This document shows positions 1-7,652 of a stretch of DNA of 64,000 nt, piece by piece. The position numbers were made by a program, and so were the translations under genes. This DNA comes from Thiohalocapsa sp. PB-PSB1. Its GTDB lineage: Bacteria; Pseudomonadota; Gammaproteobacteria; Chromatiales; Chromatiaceae. The notes under the pieces were generated by a model that did not search any database, was not told the DNA's origin, and worked only from the letters and a program-made list of their open reading frames with translations. Every line of letters starts with the position of its first letter. The stretch's first letter is position 1. The stretch is from positions 1,240,001-1,304,000 of the forward strand of contig CP050890.1 of the NCBI GenBank assembly GCA_016745215.1, in the 5' to 3' direction.

Positions 1-2
1 TC

Positions 3-350
3 TCTGAGCATGCCGATGGGACATTGCAAGCCGCGCGCGACGGGCTCAACCGATTATTACGACGCGTACTCTTTCTCGGCACTACACCGGACATAAGCCA
101 GCGTCACTCGTTCAGCACGGCGAGCAACGTGCCCGATATGTTGCGCAAAGAGCTCGATGCTCAGTATCGCTTGAATGAGCAGCTGCGCACGGCCATCGCC
201 TGCTGCCACGAAGAGAACGACTATCAAACCGGCGCGCTGCTGGGTACGATCCTGGCGGAAGTAGAAGAAAAGCACATCTACTGGTATGAGCAGCAGCTGG
301 GACTGTTGGAAGCAACCGGCATCGAGCGCTACATAGCGGCGCAATGCTGA
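3..350 (+). CDS. Bacterioferritin-family protein, C-terminal part (5' end outside window)
   Basis: The reading frame is open from the first full codon and begins SEHADGT, which corresponds to the E-x-x-H-A-D helix of ferritin-like iron proteins. It continues to a typical bacterioferritin C-terminus with NLREAI-like (NEQLRTAI) and EEKHIYWYEQQL segments; the E-x-x-H pair there (EEKH) is the second diiron motif. Bacterioferritins are about 155-160 residues, so roughly the first 45 are missing because the gene runs off the left edge. Role by family: iron storage and oxidation in the cytoplasm. The TTG at 24 is not the true start. Confidence 0.75.
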   Translation, partial: SEHADGTLQAARDGLNRLLRRVLFLGTTPDISQRHSFSTASNVPDMLRKELDAQYRLNEQLRTAIACCHEENDYQTGALLGTILAEVEEKHIYWYEQQLGLLEATGIERYIAAQC

Positions 351-1041
351 GGCGCACTTCATATCGTGAAGCCATGCTCAATTCGATCTTCAACGGGTTA
401 GACCTCAAAATAATGTGATTGCTATCGGATGTGCTGTTTGAATGGATTGTGTCGCCTGCGTTGCCTGGCTCTTCCTGATTAACGCGATGTCGAGGTCGTA
501 CTCTGTTGCGACGCGGCAGGAATAGGCTCGCACAGAGGCACCAAGAAAAAAGCTCGCGCGCAGATGCAAAAGCGAGGGGAAGAGGAAGCACGCGCAGAGA
601 CGCAAAGGGAAGGAAGCAATAGAAGTCTTCGACGTAACCAGCGCAATGTCTTTGTTTAGGGCGATTTTCTGTCAAGAAACAGATCACCTGGCTTATCTTC
701 TCGTCCGGTATCGACGTTGCGGTAACCTGCCCATGGAGCGACGAGTGCAGCGGTACGGATGTCCCGCCGCCGTTTCTGCTGTTTGTCATTGTCGTAATCG
801 CTCGTCGTGGGTTATCGATGAGGACCACGATTACGACAACGACTGCAAACGCTCTCGCGACTTCCGCAGCAGAGCATGCGTAAGCGGGTTGCTGCTGCGC
901 GAAGGCGAACGAGAATCCGGCGCCAGATTTGCTGCTTAGTAGCGGTTCATGAATAACCTATACAACACTATCCAGCCATCGGCGGAGTGCAATCGGGGTC
1001 GGGGTCGCTATCGGAATCGGAATCGAGAGAGAAAACGCCCT
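351..1041. other. Gene-poor repeat-bearing interval
   Basis: I see no convincing gene here. Positions 529-612 carry a decayed CACAGAGGCACC/CGCAGAGACGCAAAGG repeat of the kind also present near 13068. Positions 661-738 are a dispersed repeat (separate entry). Positions 989-1032 carry the GGGGTCGCTATCGGAATC motif shared with 13.5 kb and 51.7 kb. Confidence 0.5.
661..738 (+). repeat. Dispersed 78-bp repeat, copy 1
   Basis: This stretch matches, in inverted orientation, positions 9680-9757, with about nine in ten bases identical by eye (CGATTTTCTGTC, AAACAGATCACCTGGCT, TCTCGTCCGG, CGACGTTGCGG, GCCCATGGAG). The outer hairpin is complete in the 9.7-kb copy and damaged here. Function is unknown; it behaves like a REP or small non-autonomous element. 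Confidence 0.7.
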
Positions 1042-1401
1042 ATGCCATGCGGTCATGAGAAGCTCGACGTCGACCGTGCGGCCATCGAGTCTGTCGGCTG
1101 GGCCATAGCGCGACTGCGAGCATGTGAAAGGACAGCGTAACGCGAAGGATCAACGCCCATGCGCATCTTAGGCGCGCATCGCAGGCCATCGCGCTGAAGA
1201 TTGCCGAGGGTAACGGCAAAGCGACGAGCGCGGATCGACGCCGGTCGTTTGAAAGCGCACGAGGCTCGGCGCTGGAGTGCACTGCGATTCAGGACGTGCT
1301 TGCTGGTGTGCGAAGCGTTGTCCGCAGACGACAACAGCAAGCAAAAGGCACTGCTCGATCGTCTTGTGACCATGCTCACGAAGCTCGGACAGCGTGGCTA
1401 G
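1042..1401 (+). pseudogene. Broken four-helix-bundle protein (23S rRNA intervening-sequence family)
   Basis: Three reading frames must be joined. HEKLDVDRAAIESVGWAI is encoded near 1054-1108. RRASQAIALKIAEGNGKA plus RGSALECTAIQDVL is encoded near 1169-1300. SADDNSKQKALLDRLVTML is encoded near 1320-1380 and ends KLGQRG. These are the successive helices of the small four-helix-bundle family found in 23S rRNA intervening sequences and as stand-alone genes. Two frameshifts and several stops rule out an intact product. The GGAATC-rich repeat just upstream (989-1032) also occurs at 13.5 and 51.7 kb. Confidence 0.7.
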
Positions 1402-1499
1402 GCGGTCAGCGAGGAGCTTGGCGGATAGCGGGTTGGTCGGTTCGATACCGATGCCGATAACGGTACCGAATGAGTCGGCAGGCGACACCTAAGCCAAAA

Positions 1500-1522
1500 A
1501 CCTGTTTAGCTTGTTTCTGTAC
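1500..1522 (+). repeat. Short repeat shared with the IS66 right flank
   Basis: Twenty bases (ACCTGTTTAGCTTGTTTCTG) occur here and again at 48049-48068, immediately after the stop of an IS66 transposase remnant. This may mark an old IS66 junction or target; nothing else of that IS is recognisable here. Confidence 0.5.
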
Positions 1523-1676
1523 GATCACCTAAAGGAATTCTGTCGCTTGCATGACGTGCCTCTTCCTGATGCACGGTATTTTGCGGCCGTGCCCTCGTCA
1601 ACAGTCGCAATTCGGCATCACGAGCCGGGCCATAACGAAAATGACCAAGGCTCTCCGACCAGCGATGCGCTGTTGC

Positions 1677-1997
1677 TCAGCCCCCGGCCTGCTCCGGCTG
1701 AGGATTCATGCCGATATCCTGAACGTCGACGAAATAGTAGCCACAAGTCTCCTGGGTCAGATTCTCGGAGGCCACCCGCGGGTATTTACGACAGCTTGGC
1801 GGACGCGCATAGTATACTGCGCAAGTGCTCAAACCTTGCTCGTCATAACGCAGAAACGGGCATGGAAACGGTAGTTTGCAGCATTCGCCACAGCGATTGC
1901 ACTCACCGCGCCGACCGGAGTCCACGGGTAGCAAGGAGGTCGTAAAGCGCTTCAGCTTGTGCAGCAGGGCTTGGGGAATCTGTGGCTGATCTGCCAT
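1677..1997 (-). CDS. Small cysteine-cluster protein (YkgJ/UPF0153-like metal-chelating family)
   Basis: A 106-residue soluble protein. The central CNRCGECCKLPFPC motif, followed by a C (STCAVY), a second C (PSCRKYP) and a third (ETCGYYF), is the hallmark of the YkgJ-type putative zinc/iron-chelating family. Biochemical function is not known. I start at the ATG at 1997 (MADQPQIP) because GGAG lies nine bases upstream; a TTG eight codons earlier lacks such a site. The gene stands alone. Confidence 0.7.
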   Translation of the reverse strand: MADQPQIPQALLHKLKRFTTSLLPVDSGRRGECNRCGECCKLPFPCPFLRYDEQGLSTCAVYYARPPSCRKYPRVASENLTQETCGYYFVDVQDIGMNPQPEQAGG

Positions 1998-2458
1998 GGA
2001 TTGGAACTCCGAAGGGATCAATAAGCGTTCGAGGAACGACTCTATGTTAATAGGACCGGGCGTTTAGATCTATTTCAGGCGTTTTGGTCAGCCAGTTTCC
2101 GGGAATCGCCCCGGTCATCCTCATTACACGCGATGCCGGCAAGGCAGTGTCCAGGCCTGTAAAAAGCCGGTAATGATACGCGTTCCAACGCAAAGTCTCC
2201 ACCCTAATTCCTGCAATTTTCAAATGGATATGAAAGCTTGCCGTCAATTTGGTCATGCTGGCATAGGGGTTTGACCAAGCAAGTTATCAGCCCTGATGGA
2301 CAGGTAGATCCATCCTAAAGATATTGCGAAAGCGCGTCGAATCCACACCTTGATGTCCTTATATTCTTCGTGGCGGAAAATTTTTCAACTTGTTTGCCTT
2401 TTCGCGCATTCATCGCCGAATACAAGGTCGGATGCGCTTACTTCAACGAGGATCTTCC
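1998..2458. other. Intergenic region upstream of fbp
   Basis: No gene I can support; a 69-codon minus-strand frame (2047-2256) has no recognisable family. The fbp ribosome-binding site GAGG lies just before position 2459. Confidence 0.4.
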
Positions 2459-3469
2459 ATGCAACACGGCACCACAATCACCCAATTTTTTAGTGAAGAG
2501 CAGCGTCACGCACCAGGCGCAACTGGCGAATTCACCGCATTGCTCAACGATATCGTCACCGCATGCAAGATGATTTCGAATCAAGTCAACCATGGCGCGC
2601 TGGTGGGGGCGCTGGGAAGTGCCGGCAGCGAAAATGTGCAGGGAGAAACGCAAAAAAAGCTCGACATCCTGTCCAACGAAATGTTCATCCAATGTAACGA
2701 GTGGGCCGGCCACCTGGCAGCCATGGCCTCCGAGGAGATGGATGATGTTTACCAGATACCGAGCGAGTATCCGCGCGGTAAGTATCTGATTACATTCGAT
2801 CCACTGGATGGTTCGTCAAACATCGACGTGAACGTATCGGTCGGCACGATCTTCTCCATCCTGCGTTGCCCAGGCGGCACGGAGGCTCCCGCGGTGCGCG
2901 ATTTTTTGCAGGCCGGAACACAACAGGTAGCAGCGGGCTATGCGCTTTATGGGCCATCGACCATGATGGTACTGACCACTGGTAAAGGCGTAAACGGCTT
3001 CACTCTGGATCAGAACATAGGTGAGTTCATCCTGACCCATCCGAACATGACCATCCCGGCGGACACCGAGGAATTCGCCATCAATTCTTCCAACATGCGC
3101 TTTTGGGAGCCACCGGTTCAGCGTTATGTAGAAGAATGCCTTGCCGGCAAGGAAGGCCCGCGCGGTAAGGACTTCAACATGCGCTGGATTGCCTCCATGG
3201 TTGCCGAGGTTCACCGCATTCTGACACGCGGAGGCGTATTCATGTATCCGATGGATACGAAAATAAAGGACAAGGGCCTGGGCGGTAAACTGCGCCTGCT
3301 GTACGAGGCCAATCCGATGTCGTTCATCGTCGAACAGGCCGGCGGCGGCTCAATCACCGGCAACCAGCGCATCATGGATTTGCAGCCGGAATCCCTGCAT
3401 CAGCGGGTGCCGGTCATCCTCGGCTCACGCAATGAGGTGGAGCGCATTCAGGGTTATCACGCTGAATAA
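2459..3469 (+). CDS. fbp: Fructose-1,6-bisphosphatase class I
   Basis: A 336-residue protein, the usual length for class I FBPase. It hydrolyses fructose 1,6-bisphosphate to fructose 6-phosphate in gluconeogenesis, and in autotrophs also in the Calvin cycle. The metal-binding signature FDPLDGSSNIDVN is intact, as are GETQKKLD, the YPMDTK substrate loop and NPMSFIVEQAGG with its conserved acidic residue. I choose ATG 2459 (MQHGTTITQFF) because GAGG precedes it by seven bases; upstream in-frame starts would add a non-conserved tail. It is transcribed alone, about 250 bp before the glycosyltransferase operon. No regulator gene is adjacent. Confidence 0.95.
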   Translation: MQHGTTITQFFSEEQRHAPGATGEFTALLNDIVTACKMISNQVNHGALVGALGSAGSENVQGETQKKLDILSNEMFIQCNEWAGHLAAMASEEMDDVYQIPSEYPRGKYLITFDPLDGSSNIDVNVSVGTIFSILRCPGGTEAPAVRDFLQAGTQQVAAGYALYGPSTMMVLTTGKGVNGFTLDQNIGEFILTHPNMTIPADTEEFAINSSNMRFWEPPVQRYVEECLAGKEGPRGKDFNMRWIASMVAEVHRILTRGGVFMYPMDTKIKDKGLGGKLRLLYEANPMSFIVEQAGGGSITGNQRIMDLQPESLHQRVPVILGSRNEVERIQGYHAE

Positions 3470-3723
3470 AGCGTAACGCCATCAATCCGCAACATCCTGA
3501 TTGATTAGGCGCTTGCCGTTAACCTACTTGCTGGGCGACGCGGCATAGGCGCCCGCTCTCGAGCAGGGACGGCGTAAGCAGTGCAAACATCGCGGGCGTC
3601 GGCCCGAGCAAAGGAAGGCGGGCGTGCAGATCGAGTCATGGGTCTGTAAAGTTGACCTGAATCGCCCATTCGTCCGGTTGACCGATAATGATCGAACCCA
3701 CTCGAACCTGATTCAACCAAGCC

Positions 3724-4776
3724 ATGAACCCTGTTGTGACAGATTCTGATTTCAGCACAACAATCGATTCGCATCCTGCCATGCCGGCCGATGCCCGCGA
3801 CCTATCCATCGTGATTCCGATGTATCAGGAAATCGACAATGTGGAGCCCTTATTGGCCCGCATACACGAGGGCCTGGCTGGCTTTCAGCATCCCTGGGAG
3901 CTGATCCTGATCGACGACGGCAGCCGCGACGGCACCGGCCAGCGACTGACACAACAGGCACAAGACTACGGGCCGCATGTGCGCGTGATCCGGTTCCGCC
4001 GTAACTTCGGCCAGACCGCCGCCATGCAAGCCGGATTCGATGCCGCGCGCGGCCACTTGATCGCAACCCTGGATGGTGACCTGCAAAACGATCCCGCTGA
4101 CCTCCCGCGCATGGTCGATGAATTGGTCGAACGCGATCTAGACCTGCTGCAGGGTTGGCGCCGCGATCGCCAGGATGCTCTGCTCATGCGCAAGATTCCG
4201 TCGCGCATCGCCAATCGATTGATTGGCCGGGTGACTGGTGTCCGTTTACACGACTATGGATGCAGTCTGAAGGTGTATCGTGCCGATGTCATCAAAGAGA
4301 TTCGCCTGTTCGGCGAAATGCATCGATTCATCCCGATCTGGGTAGCTGGCGTAACCGCCGCCGAGCGCATGGGCGAGACCGTCGTCGCGCACCGCGCACG
4401 GCAATTCGGTAAGTCGAAATATGGTATATCACGCACCTTTCGCGTGCTGCTGGATCTGCTTGCGGCATTCTTTTTCCTGCGCTTCGGCGCACGTCCGGGA
4501 CATTTCTTCGGCTCCATCGGCTTGCTGGTCGGCAGTGCCGGTGGCCTGATGATGAGCTGGCTCTTGGTGGTCAAGTTTGTGCTCGGTGAGGACATCGGCC
4601 AACGACCGCTCTTGTTCATCGCGATTTTGTGCATGCTCGCCGGATTGCAATTGTTGACAACCGGGATTCTGGCAGAGGTGATGACGCGCACCCTGTTCGC
4701 CTCCGGCGAGCGCACCCATCACCGTATCGGCTGGCAATCCGAGCCTGCTTCGGCGAGTTGGAAACGGCCGGTTTGA
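3724..4776 (+). CDS. GT2 glycosyltransferase, ArnC/dolichol-phosphate-mannose-synthase type
   Basis: A 350-residue membrane-bound GT-A glycosyltransferase. LSIVIPMYQEIDNV opens the Rossmann-like domain at about residue 27, LILIDDGSRDGT carries the nucleotide-binding aspartates and TLDGDLQNDPAD supplies the DxD-type metal site. Two hydrophobic helices near residues 262-285 and 297-320 anchor the C-terminus. By family it transfers a sugar from a nucleotide donor to a polyprenyl phosphate on the cytoplasmic face. Its stop overlaps the proposed start of the ArnT-like gene, so they are co-translated. With ArnT-like and PAP2 genes downstream, a role in modifying lipid A or another envelope glycolipid is likely but not proven. 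Confidence 0.85.
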   Translation: MNPVVTDSDFSTTIDSHPAMPADARDLSIVIPMYQEIDNVEPLLARIHEGLAGFQHPWELILIDDGSRDGTGQRLTQQAQDYGPHVRVIRFRRNFGQTAAMQAGFDAARGHLIATLDGDLQNDPADLPRMVDELVERDLDLLQGWRRDRQDALLMRKIPSRIANRLIGRVTGVRLHDYGCSLKVYRADVIKEIRLFGEMHRFIPIWVAGVTAAERMGETVVAHRARQFGKSKYGISRTFRVLLDLLAAFFFLRFGARPGHFFGSIGLLVGSAGGLMMSWLLVVKFVLGEDIGQRPLLFIAILCMLAGLQLLTTGILAEVMTRTLFASGERTHHRIGWQSEPASASWKRPV

Positions 4777-6422
4777 ACCGCTCCCTGGGTCTGCTAGGCG
4801 CGCCTAGCCCAGGTCAAGCCCGCGGGTCGGATTGGCAGGCGATCATCGGCTCGCCCTGGTTCCTGATCGCTACAGTCTGGCTGGCATTTTATTGGCAGCT
4901 CGGGGCCGTGCCCTTGTACGATCTTGACGAGGGCGCTTTCACCGAGGCCACCCGCGAGATGCTCGCAAGCGGCAACTACATTACTCCGCACAAAGACGGC
5001 GAGCCCCGCTACGATAAACCGATCCTAATCTACTGGCTACAAGCAATCTCGGTCAAAGCGCTTGGTTTAAACGAATTCGCCCTACGCCTACCATCCGCCA
5101 TTGCCGCCACGCTGTGGCTGCTGGCGCTCTGGCTGTTCGTGCGCCGGCAGGTCGATACCAGCACCGCCACGCTGGCTGGATTGACCATGGCCTTGGGCCT
5201 GCAAGTCGCTATCATCGGCAAGGCCGCGGTTGCCGATGCCGTGTTGAATCTGTTCATCGCGCTGGCATTTTTCGATATTTACCGCTGGCGGCTGAAACCG
5301 ACAAGTGCCACCTTGTTGCGGATTTATGCCTGGTTGGGGCTGGGTTTCCTTACCAAAGGCCCCGTGGCCGTGTTCTTTCCGCTTCTGGGCAGCTTTCTCT
5401 ATTTTGCCTCCCTGCGTGACCTGCGGCGCTGGGCGCGGGCAGTGTTTGCGCCGCTTGGTTGGTTGGTCTTTATCGCTGTTGCCGGGCCCTGGTATCTGGC
5501 CATCTTTCTCCAAGACGGCCTCGGTTTTTTTAACGCCTTTTTTCTGGATCATAATGTCGGGCGTTTTGGTGGCATCAAACATGGCCACGACGGCTTTCCA
5601 GGCTATTACTTCGTGATGTTGCCGCTGGTGCTGTTACCCTTCAGCGGCTGGTTCCTGAGCCTGCTGCCTGCCGTGAAGGCGCTCTGGAATGAACCGCTGG
5701 ATCGCTTCCTGGTGCTCTGGTTTGTCACCGTATTTGCATTTTTCTCATTTTCTGAAACCAAACTGCCGCATTATCTGGTCTATGGTATTACGCCCCTGTT
5801 CATCCTGATGGCACGCCATCGCGAGCGGCTGCGCAACCGCTGGCTGGCGTTTCTGCCGCCGATCCTGTTCATGCTGCTGCTGGCGGCATTACCCCATCTG
5901 CTGGAGCCGATTGCGGCCCAGGCGCACCGGTTGCATGAGCAGGCGATGTTTGCCTCCGCCGACCATGTGCTGGACTGGACTTACCAGCTCGCTGCCCTTG
6001 GCGGTCTGCTCGCATTGCTCGGGCTGCTGTGGATGCCGACTCCAGCGCTTTGGCAACGCCTGGTAGCGGCCGGTGTGATTCAAACCCTGGTGGTGTTCGG
6101 CGCGCTGGTGCCGCGGGTGTTCGAGGTGATGCAGGCACCGGTGAAGGAGGCCGCATACATCGCCCGTGAACTGGCATTGCCCACCGTCGTATATCAGACC
6201 AACATGCCCAGCTTCAGCGTTTACCGCCAGGCGATTACGCCGGAGGTCGCGCTGCCGGCCCCAGGGCAGCTGGTATTTCTGCGCCTGGACAAGTTGCAAA
6301 CCTTGATTCAACAGGCTGGGATCGAACAGACCGGCAATCAGCTTGCCAAAGGTCCATTCATCAAGGGTCCGCTCGTTGAACTGTATCGACGCGGGCCTGT
6401 GGTCTTGCTTAAACTCGAATAG
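4773..6422 (+). CDS. ArnT-like GT83 glycosyltransferase (polyprenyl-phosphate-sugar donor)
   Basis: A polytopic inner-membrane protein of about 549 residues with some ten or more hydrophobic helices. The first periplasmic loop has the GT83 signature YDLDEGAFTEATREML followed by DKPILIYWL; the adjacent D-E is the catalytic region in ArnT-type enzymes. These proteins move a sugar from a lipid-linked donor, such as the product of the upstream GT2, onto lipid A or another periplasmic acceptor. I use the TTG at 4773, which overlaps the TGA of the GT2 gene; longer starts would lie inside that gene. The exact start is uncertain. Confidence 0.8.
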   Translation: MNRSLGLLGAPSPGQARGSDWQAIIGSPWFLIATVWLAFYWQLGAVPLYDLDEGAFTEATREMLASGNYITPHKDGEPRYDKPILIYWLQAISVKALGLNEFALRLPSAIAATLWLLALWLFVRRQVDTSTATLAGLTMALGLQVAIIGKAAVADAVLNLFIALAFFDIYRWRLKPTSATLLRIYAWLGLGFLTKGPVAVFFPLLGSFLYFASLRDLRRWARAVFAPLGWLVFIAVAGPWYLAIFLQDGLGFFNAFFLDHNVGRFGGIKHGHDGFPGYYFVMLPLVLLPFSGWFLSLLPAVKALWNEPLDRFLVLWFVTVFAFFSFSETKLPHYLVYGITPLFILMARHRERLRNRWLAFLPPILFMLLLAALPHLLEPIAAQAHRLHEQAMFASADHVLDWTYQLAALGGLLALLGLLWMPTPALWQRLVAAGVIQTLVVFGALVPRVFEVMQAPVKEAAYIARELALPTVVYQTNMPSFSVYRQAITPEVALPAPGQLVFLRLDKLQTLIQQAGIEQTGNQLAKGPFIKGPLVELYRRGPVVLLKLE

Positions 6423-6435
6423 GTTCACCGCTGAT

Positions 6436-7302
6436 ATGAACCGGAATCTCATTGCCTCGCTGCATCAGGAGCTGCGCGCGGCACTCGAGGCGAACGCCGA
6501 GCGCGATCCGAACTACTCCCGGATCGGTGTAATCTGGCTGTCGCGCTGGGCGCTGTGCGCGATGCTGGTCGGAATCCTGCTTTACCTGGTGGGCGGTTAC
6601 CAGGCCGGATTTTTGTATTTCAATGGCCTTGCCGCCCAGGGGCCAGATTGGCCCTGGGAATGGCTGACCCTGCTTGGCGACGAGCGCGTTGCTTTCGCAT
6701 TGACCCTCTTGTTCGCGCGCCAGCATCCACGGGTATTCTGGACACTGATCTGCGCGGCACTGTTGGCCATCGCCTATTCCAGGGGCTTAAAGCCATTGCT
6801 CGATCAGCCCAGACCCCCAGCCGTGCTGGCGCCGGAAAGTTTTCATCTAATCGGCCCCGGACATCATAATCAGAGCTTTCCATCCGGTCACAGTGTCACC
6901 GCGGCGGTATTCTTTGCCGTACTCGTCTACTACGCCAAATGGCTGTCCTGGCGCCTGCTCTTCGTGTCGCTGGCCGTGCTCGCTGGCCTGAGCCGCATCG
7001 CGGTCGGCGTGCATTGGCCAGTCGACGTTGCCGCCGGGCTGGCTGGCGGTGTACTCGCCGCCCTGATCGGGGTTTGGCTCGCCGGGCGCAGTACATGGGG
7101 TATCCACAATAGCAGCTTACATCTTATCCTGATTGCCATTGCTGCGAGCATGGCAGTGTCGCTATGGTTCGACAACGGCGGCTATGCTGCCGCCACGCTG
7201 CCGTTGCGATTACTCTCCATCTTCGCGTTAAGCTATGCGGCACTTGTCTATCTGGTGTTGCCTTATCGGCGCACTCTGCGGCACCAAGCGCAACGCGAAT
7301 GA
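6436..7302 (+). CDS. PAP2-family membrane phosphatase
   Basis: A 288-residue integral membrane protein. All three PAP2 motifs are present in order: KPLLDQPRP, FPSGHS and SRIAVGVHWPVD, the last two supplying the catalytic histidines. By family it dephosphorylates a lipid phosphate or polyprenyl diphosphate in the membrane. It starts 13 bases after the ArnT-like stop (ATG 6436), completing the GT2-ArnT-PAP2 operon. Roles such as recycling polyprenyl carriers or dephosphorylating lipid A would both suit its neighbours. About 80 C-terminal residues add further membrane helices beyond the core. Confidence 0.85.
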   Translation: MNRNLIASLHQELRAALEANAERDPNYSRIGVIWLSRWALCAMLVGILLYLVGGYQAGFLYFNGLAAQGPDWPWEWLTLLGDERVAFALTLLFARQHPRVFWTLICAALLAIAYSRGLKPLLDQPRPPAVLAPESFHLIGPGHHNQSFPSGHSVTAAVFFAVLVYYAKWLSWRLLFVSLAVLAGLSRIAVGVHWPVDVAAGLAGGVLAALIGVWLAGRSTWGIHNSSLHLILIAIAASMAVSLWFDNGGYAAATLPLRLLSIFALSYAALVYLVLPYRRTLRHQAQRE

Positions 7303-7652
7303 ACCTGATGGGTGTTATCGATAAGCTGCATTCACTGCCGCTGGGCGCTGCCTTCAAAGAATGTCAGGATTCACCGCAGAGAGGTAGAGTGCGCAGAGGG
7401 GCCAAGGCGCCTCGCCCGCAAGCGGACCTTTCCGTGCCGTGGGAGCCGGTCGGCGTAGGAGCCCGCTTGCGGGCGACAAAGACATGACATCAGGGCGTGA
7501 GAAACCCAATGTTTAACGGACGCTGCCTTCAAACAATATGCATCAAACTTCATTCTGGTTGAATAGCTGAACATGCTACGCAGGCAGCACCCCTTCCGCT
7601 GAAAGAACCCAGGCGCAGCGGTATCTGAAAACAGTTCGTTGGTGAATCTACG
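7303..7652. other. Intergenic region with REP palindrome
   Basis: No gene. A CGCAGAGAGGTAGAG-type repeat (7376-7400) and the REP palindrome 7411-7477 are the only structure I see. Confidence 0.5.
7411..7477. repeat. REP palindrome (CGCCCGCAAGCGG ... CCGCTTGCGGGCG)
   Basis: The inverted arms TCGCCCGCAAGCGG and CCCGCTTGCGGGCGA enclose about 40 bases including GTAGGAGC. A second copy with the same arms and the GTAGG motif is at 48163-48230. It is typical of repetitive extragenic palindromes. Confidence 0.75.
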
